From contig NZ_LLZG01000243.1 in the NCBI RefSeq assembly GCF_001509475.1, positions 1 to 64,000 on the forward strand: a stretch of 64,000 nucleotides of DNA, in the 5' to 3' direction. Every line of letters begins with the position of its first letter. The stretch's first letter is position 1. Origin of the DNA: Streptomyces regalis (GTDB lineage Bacteria; Actinomycetota; Actinomycetes; Streptomycetales; Streptomycetaceae). Below are positions 59,730 to 64,000 of this stretch, piece after piece. The notes under the pieces were generated by a model, which saw only the letters and a list, made by a program, of their open reading frames with translations, did no database searches and was not told the origin of the DNA. The translations under genes were made by a program, and so were the position numbers.

Positions 59730-60830
59730 TCAGTACTCCAGCTCGGGGCGCAGGCGCAGCGGGCCGCCTACCTCATGGAGGTGCCGCAGTACCTGGGCGT
59801 AGGAGTCGAAGAGCCCGGTCTCGTGGTACGCGATGCCGTGCCGGGCACAGTAGGTGCGCACGATTTCCTGGGCATGGCGCAGGCTGGGCCGCGGCATGGA
59901 GGGGAACAGGTGGTGCTCGATCTGGTAGTTGAGCCCGCCGAGCGCGAAGTCGGTGAGTCGGTGACCCCGGATGTTGCGTGACGTCAGTACCTGCCGACGC
60001 AGGAAGTCGACCTTGTCGTCCTTGCCGAACAGGGCCATGCCCTTGTGGTTCGGGGCGAACGAGCACCCCATGTACAGGCCGAACAGACCTTGGTGCACGG
60101 CGAGGAAGACCACGGCCTGCACGGGAGTCAGGACCAGGAACAGTGCGGCGAGATAGCCGCCGAGATGCACCGTCATCAGGCTCGCCTCGGCCACCTTGGT
60201 CGTCCGTGAGGTCGCCGAGCCGGTGCGGTCGAGCAGGGCCCGTACGCCGGCGACGTGCAGGGCGAGTCCTTCCAGCAGCAGCATCGGGAAGAACAGCCAG
60301 GCCTGGTGACGGGCCAGCCACGCGTACGCCCCGCTGCGGACGCGGGCGTGGTCCTCGGTGAAGGCGATCGCGCCGTCGGCGATGTCGGGGTCGCGGTCGA
60401 CGTGGTTCGGGTGGGAGTGGTGCCGGTTGTGCTTGGCGATCCACCAGCCGTAGCTGAGGCCGATCAGCAGGTCTGCATGCACGCGGCCGAGCAGGTTGTT
60501 GACGCGCTTGGAACCGGCGATCTGGTGGTGTCCCGCGTCGTGCCCGATGAATCCGGTCTGGGTGAACATCACGGCGAGGAAGGCGGCGGTCAGCAGCTGC
60601 CACCACGACTGCCCGATCAGGGCGAACGCGGTCCAGCCGGCGGCCAGCAGAAGGAGGTTCGCGCCGACCTTGACGGAGTAGTAGCCGGGCCGCCGCTTCA
60701 GCAGCCCGCGCTGCTTCACCTCACGGGAGAGCGCGGCGTAGTCGCTGCCCCGGGCTCCGGAAGGGGGTTTTGCCGTCTCGGCGTGCCGGGCCGCCGGATC
60801 GGCGCCCCAATTGATGATGTCAGTGCTCAA
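59730..60830 (-). CDS. membrane fatty-acid desaturase (DesA3/linoleoyl-CoA-type)
   Basis: A 366-residue membrane di-iron desaturase. Histidine boxes: FIGHDAGHHQ, KHNRHHSHPN and the Q-x-x-H-H box in LNYQIEHHLFPSMPR. Four to six membrane segments are visible (LLLLAAGWTAFALIG, LFFPMLLLEGLALHV, LAALFLVLTPVQAVVFLAV). It inserts a double bond in acyl chains, raising membrane fluidity, consistent with the flanking cold-shock genes. TTG start at 60830, six bases after AAAGG. The C-terminus is the usual length for the family. Confidence 0.92.
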   Translation of the reverse strand: MSTDIINWGADPAARHAETAKPPSGARGSDYAALSREVKQRGLLKRRPGYYSVKVGANLLLLAAGWTAFALIGQSWWQLLTAAFLAVMFTQTGFIGHDAGHHQIAGSKRVNNLLGRVHADLLIGLSYGWWIAKHNRHHSHPNHVDRDPDIADGAIAFTEDHARVRSGAYAWLARHQAWLFFPMLLLEGLALHVAGVRALLDRTGSATSRTTKVAEASLMTVHLGGYLAALFLVLTPVQAVVFLAVHQGLFGLYMGCSFAPNHKGMALFGKDDKVDFLRRQVLTSRNIRGHRLTDFALGGLNYQIEHHLFPSMPRPSLRHAQEIVRTYCARHGIAYHETGLFDSYAQVLRHLHEVGGPLRLRPELEY

Positions 60831-60924
60831 GGTTTGCCTTTCGGGACACGCGGGCCGGTACCACCGGCGCGGGGACAGAGTGCCGGGCGCGGGAAGCCCG
60901 TACGGAAACAGACGGATGCGGCAC

Positions 60925-60953
60925 AGGGCAGGCCCGCACCGCGGGCCTGCCCT
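60925..60953. terminator. strong hairpin terminator after second cspA
   Basis: A perfect 13-bp stem (AGGGCAGGCCCGC / GCGGGCCTGCCCT) with an ACC loop, 12 bases after the stop of the cold-shock gene at 60966. Confidence 0.85.
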
Positions 60954-60965
60954 GACGCGAGGTCC

Positions 60966-61169
60966 TCAGAGCGCGCGGACCCGGTCGGCCTGCATGCCCT
61001 TGGGGCCCTGGCCGGCGGTGAACTCCACCCGCTGGTTCTCCTCCAGGGAGCGGAAGCCGTCGGTGTCGATCGCCGAGTGGTGGACGAAGATGTCGGCACC
61101 GCCCTCGTCAGGGGCGATGAAGCCGAATCCCTTCTCCGCGTTGAACCACTTCACGGTTCCTTGAGCCAT
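60966..61169 (-). CDS. cold-shock protein (CspA family), second copy
   Basis: A 67-residue cold-shock domain: [20 protein letters not shown], with RNP1 KGFGFI and RNP2 DIFVHHS, ending [13 protein letters not shown]. It is more diverged from the first copy in the second half ([16 protein letters not shown]). GAAGGAG lies seven bases before the ATG. It precedes the desaturase gene by 135 bases, with a terminator between. Confidence 0.95.
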   Translation of the reverse strand: MAQGTVKWFNAEKGFGFIAPDEGGADIFVHHSAIDTDGFRSLEENQRVEFTAGQGPKGMQADRVRAL

Positions 61170-61780
61170 GTGATGTCTCCTTCGAGATGGCGAGTAGGTC
61201 GGGTAGGCACGCGCTCGCGCGATCCCGGGCTGTTGGTCGCCAGCCGTCGAAGAAAACCCCCGAAACGACAAAAACGCCCGCTGTCAGAACTCCGCGGGCG
61301 CTTCCACGTTCGCAAACTTCAACTACAACCACTCGCCACAACGTCCGGTGCGCCGGGAATGTTCCCGCTTGGGCCGACCAGGGCCCGGTGACGCTCCCGG
61401 CGGGCGGTTCCGGAGCCCGGACCTGGCACATACGGGGGTCCGGAGGGGAGTACGGTTGCGGCACCGAGCGCACCTCGCACGCCGTCACCCGCTTCGGCGT
61501 CGCCCTCGGAGAACGGCACAGGCCGGCGCACATCGGATCCGGCCGGAAAAGAGCCGCACCATGCCTTCTGGCTCGTACCGCCACGCCCCCTCCCGTATCC
61601 GGTCCCGCGCAGCGCGGTAACGGATTTCCCGGCTACCGGGATGCCGCCGAGGCATTCCGGCACCTGGCGTACGCCCCTGAACCGACCAGTACGTCTGAAA
61701 CCGACCCGTACGTCTGACTCGATCAGTGCGGCTCCGAACCGATGAGCACAGCCCTGAAACGATCAAAAGGACGCGGACGC
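61170..61780. other. intergenic region with direct repeats
   Basis: About 610 bases between divergent genes. It contains the cspA leader on the left. At 61681-61698 and 61700-61717 an 18-base sequence (ACCGACCAGTACGTCTGA and a copy with one change) is repeated in direct orientation, 64 bases before the next start, which suggests a regulator site. Open frames here show no family resemblance. Confidence 0.5.
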
Positions 61781-62059
61781 ATGTATTCACAGGACTCGAT
61801 CGCCGGCCGCCGCCGCGGCCGCCCCGAACCGACCCCGGAGACGCTCTCCGGACTGGCCTGCCTCATCTGCGGCACCGACTACCGGAACGCTCCCGATCCG
61901 GAAGTGGTGGTGGTCTCCCACCGCGACGGCAAGCAGCTGCTCGCCTGCCAGGGCACGTGCGCGCGCATGGCGAGCGGGTCGGTCAACGGTCTGGACGAGA
62001 CGCCCCTCCCACTGGCCGAGCGCGTGCGCAGGCACGGGGACGGGGCAGACGGCTCTTGA
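61781..62059 (+). CDS. small zinc-ribbon-like protein
   Basis: A 92-residue protein with two cysteine pairs or near-pairs: LACLICGTDYRNAP (CxxC near 27-30) and LLACQGTCARMA (CxxxC near 55-59). These four could hold one zinc. AAAGG lies ten bases upstream of the ATG. The N-terminus is Arg-rich (RRRGRPEPTPE). It precedes the ornithine-synthase-like gene by about 70 bases on the same strand. Function unknown. Confidence 0.65.
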   Translation: MYSQDSIAGRRRGRPEPTPETLSGLACLICGTDYRNAPDPEVVVVSHRDGKQLLACQGTCARMASGSVNGLDETPLPLAERVRRHGDGADGS

Positions 62060-62128
62060 CCCGCCGGATCTCGGGGCAGCCACGACAGGCACGCCAAGAA
62101 CGAAGCGAACGAAATGACGAGGAAGCGT

Positions 62129-63337
62129 ATGAGCCTGATGAGTCTCGGAGTACTCGCCTCCTCCCGCAAGGAGAACGAGTTCCGTCTGCCGTTGCACCCC
62201 GCCCACCTCGACCGGATCGCCCCGGACGTACGCGAGAGGATCTTCCTCGAACAGGGCTACGGCGAACGGTTCGGCGTCGCCGACGATGCGCTAGGACCGC
62301 TCGTGGCGGGCTTGCGCTCCCGCGAGCAACTCCTCGAAGAGTGCGACGTGTTGCTGCTGCCCAAGCCCATGCACGAGGACATCGCCGCGCTGCGCCAGGG
62401 CCAGGTGCTGTGGGGATGGCCGCACTGCGTGCAGGACGAGAGGATGACCCAACTCGCCATCGACCGTCAGCTGACCCTCATCGCCTGGGAGGCCATGAAC
62501 CACTGGACGTCCACGGGCGCCTTCAGTGTCCATGTGTTCCACAAGAACAACGAGCTCGCGGGCTACTGCTCGGTGCTGCACGCCCTGCAGCTCGGCGGGC
62601 TGACCGGCAGTTACGGGCGGCGCCTGCGCGCCGTGGTCATCAGCTTCGGCGCCACGGCGCGCGGAGCGGTCACGGGCCTGGGCGCCATGGGGGTTTCCGA
62701 CGTCACAGTGCTCACGCAACGCGCCGCGGCCGCTGTGGCCTCGCCGATGCCGTCGGTCGTGATGAGCCACTTCGAGGAGGACGAGAACGATCCGTCGCGT
62801 CTGCAGGCACTCACCCCGGCCGGACCCGTGCCGCTCACGGAGTACCTCGCCGGGTTCGACATCATCGTCAACTGCGTCCGGCAGGACACCGACGCGCCCT
62901 TGACGTTCGTCAACGCCGAGGAACTCGCCCGGTTCCGGCCGGGCTCCTTCTTCATCGACGTCTCCTGCGACGAGGGCATGGGCTTCTCCTGGGCCCGTCC
63001 GACCACCTTCGGCGATCCGATGCCCACGGTCGGGCCGGGGTGCCACTACTACGGGGTGGACCACAGTCCGTCCCACCTGTGGAACTCGGCCACGTGGGAA
63101 ATCAGCGAGGCACTCCTCCCCTATCTGCGCAAGGTCATGAGCGGCCCCGCGGCATGGGACGCGGACCCCACGGTCGGAAAGGCCATCGAGATCCGCGACG
63201 GCGTCGTCCTGAACCCGAAGATCCTCTCCTTCCAGCACCGGACAGCCGCCTACCCTCACACCCCCGAGATCCCGCCCCTCGCCCTCACCCCCGTACTGCA
63301 CGCCGCCCTCAGCTCCGCGAAGAGTTCCCCTGCCTGA
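62129..63337 (+). CDS. N5-(carboxyethyl)ornithine synthase-like / alanine dehydrogenase family protein
   Basis: A 402-residue NAD(P)-dependent protein of the alanine dehydrogenase/PNT superfamily. The N-terminal domain opens LGVLASSRKENEFRLPLHP, with conserved RxP-like and K76-type features (LLLPKPMHEDI); the nucleotide-binding domain has VVISFGATARGAVTGLGAMG. The pattern (LAGYCSVLHALQLGGLTG, FIDVSCDEGMGFSWARPTTF) matches N5-(carboxyethyl)ornithine synthases, which join pyruvate and ornithine reductively. Start at ATG 62129, close to GAGGAAG; ATG 62114 is possible. Whether ornithine is the true substrate here is uncertain. Confidence 0.85.
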   Translation: MSLMSLGVLASSRKENEFRLPLHPAHLDRIAPDVRERIFLEQGYGERFGVADDALGPLVAGLRSREQLLEECDVLLLPKPMHEDIAALRQGQVLWGWPHCVQDERMTQLAIDRQLTLIAWEAMNHWTSTGAFSVHVFHKNNELAGYCSVLHALQLGGLTGSYGRRLRAVVISFGATARGAVTGLGAMGVSDVTVLTQRAAAAVASPMPSVVMSHFEEDENDPSRLQALTPAGPVPLTEYLAGFDIIVNCVRQDTDAPLTFVNAEELARFRPGSFFIDVSCDEGMGFSWARPTTFGDPMPTVGPGCHYYGVDHSPSHLWNSATWEISEALLPYLRKVMSGPAAWDADPTVGKAIEIRDGVVLNPKILSFQHRTAAYPHTPEIPPLALTPVLHAALSSAKSSPA

Positions 63338-63384
63338 CGCCGAACGCACCGAGGCCCGGTCGTGGAGCGAGAGCTCCCGCTCCA

Positions 63385-63490
63385 CGACTCTGCGGATCGT
63401 GGGCAGGTCCAGCCCCCAGGTCCCGCAGGGTACGCACAAGGTCCAGGCGCGCGACGGCGGCGACGTTGTGCGGCGCAGCACCGATGAGCT
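63385..63490 (-). pseudogene. frameshifted MerR-type regulator remnant
   Basis: Minus-strand codons read PHNVAAVARLDLVRTLRDLG in one frame and continue in another as GLDLPTIRRVVERELSL. Together they match the middle of MerR-family regulators (helix after the DNA-binding domain). The N-terminal helix-turn-helix is absent. Confidence 0.6.
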
Positions 63491-63574
63491 GGAGCCGCAC
63501 TCAAGGCCGTTGGGACGCGGACACCGGTCTGGCGGCAGAGCAGGAGCCTGCGCCCCTGGCCCCCAGAGGGCGTC

Positions 63575-63760
63575 CATGGGACCGGCCTGACCCGCGGAGG
63601 GGGCAGGGTCGGGCGGGTCGGCGGGGTGTTGGTGACGGTCACTCCGACGTCGTAGCCGTCCCGCCCCAGCCCGACCGTGGCCGTGGCGCCAGCTCCGCCA
63701 AGCCCGCGGAGGCTTTCCCGCGCCAGTACGTCCGGGCCGACCAGGGCCACCGCGGCGCCG
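63575..63760 (-). pseudogene. sensor histidine kinase ATPase-domain fragment
   Basis: Codons ESLRGLGGAGATATVGLGRD followed by VGVTVTNTPPTRP resemble the HATPase region of NarL-type sensor kinases (E-S-L-x-N-A-L-x-H-A expected). The N-box Asn is lost and the frame dissolves after TLPPPR. Clearly non-functional. Confidence 0.6.
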
Positions 63761-64000
63761 ATTTCAGGCGGGGATCCGAGAGGCCGCGGGGATCACCGTG
63801 CCATAGTGCAGCGCCGGGACGACGGCTTCCGCCACACCTGGGCAAAAGCCGAAGCCCCGGCTCGTGAGGTCCCCTCCTTCGCGGTCTCGACAACGATCCG
63901 CTGACCGCCTTTTCAGACGCGCTCCAGTCGTGCCGTGAACGGAGTGGGGCTCTCTGGTCTCGCCGACGGTGCCTTACATACGGCCGACGTACCGAAAGGT
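63761..64000. other. right end of window, no gene seen
   Basis: No frame with a credible start or family resemblance. The stretch may continue the remnant region beyond the window. Confidence 0.4.

Noticed and set aside
63639..63893. Minus-strand frame at the right edge
   Set aside because: Arg/Pro-rich, no ribosome site, and overlaps the sensor-kinase remnant in another frame.

Overview
The window is high-GC actinobacterial DNA and almost certainly Streptomyces. Third codon positions are overwhelmingly G or C, GTG and TTG starts are common, and the lipoproteins, conservon-type P450, CebR-type operator and c-di-AMP riboswitch are all typical of the genus. It reads as an accessory or chromosome-arm region: working operons alternate with fragments of genes that have been deleted or fused.

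Layout. 1-9725 (minus strand) is the sheath-proximal part of an extracellular contractile injection system (eCIS): sheath, tube, two accessory proteins, a DUF4255 cap-like protein with a lysine-rich tail, an AAA+ ATPase, a small coupled protein, and a DUF4157 protein that runs off the left edge. 10269-15737 is a glucarate uptake and catabolism operon (CUT1 ABC importer without its own ATPase, 5-dehydro-4-deoxyglucarate dehydratase, glucarate dehydratase). 15749-19159 (minus) is a LuxR regulator, a chimeric luciferase-like oxidoreductase and a dienelactone hydrolase. 19422-24953 is a ribose-type ABC importer coupled to an amidohydrolase, followed by an SDR reductase. 26260-27935 is a c-di-AMP (ydaO) riboswitch driving a secreted NlpC/P60 protein that has lost its catalytic cysteine. 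28116-34891 is a myo-inositol-type locus (orphan binding protein, LacI repressor, MFS transporter, Gfo/Idh dehydrogenase, two TIM-barrel isomerases), with one identical operator in front of both transcription units.

34898-37572 (minus) holds a NovI-like P450, a truncated mbtH back to back with a truncated E2 acyltransferase gene, and a graspetide RiPP pair (precursor plus ATP-grasp ligase) with no methyltransferase. 37845-39900 is a tandem SGNH/CE2-like esterase behind a perfect CebR box. 39903-44015 (minus) has an MFS drug exporter, an orphan P450 without a normal ExxR motif and an ankyrin protein. 44119-47231 is a cobalamin riboswitch and a BtuCDF-type importer. 47265-50365 contains small genes, an ECF sigma factor, a His/Met-repeat membrane protein and several gene remnants. 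51289-54577 has two diverged paralogues of an unassigned family around a SpoIIE-type phosphatase. 54600-56900 has two truncated genes and an APH-family kinase. 57490-61169 (minus) is a cold-adaptation block: DEAD-box helicase, two CspA proteins and a membrane fatty-acid desaturase. 61781-63337 has a zinc-ribbon-like small protein and an N5-(carboxyethyl)ornithine synthase-like dehydrogenase. The last 660 bases carry remnants of regulatory genes.

Functional view. The intact modules suggest a soil saprophyte taking up plant-derived sugar acids, cyclitols, cellulosic material and corrinoids, with an injection system and a small RiPP cluster. The least expected items are the catalytically disabled NlpC/P60 under c-di-AMP control, the methyltransferase-less graspetide pair, the luciferase-like/F420-reductase chimera, and the His/Met 15-bp tandem repeat beside decayed copper genes. 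All family names come from reading sequence motifs; no database search was possible.
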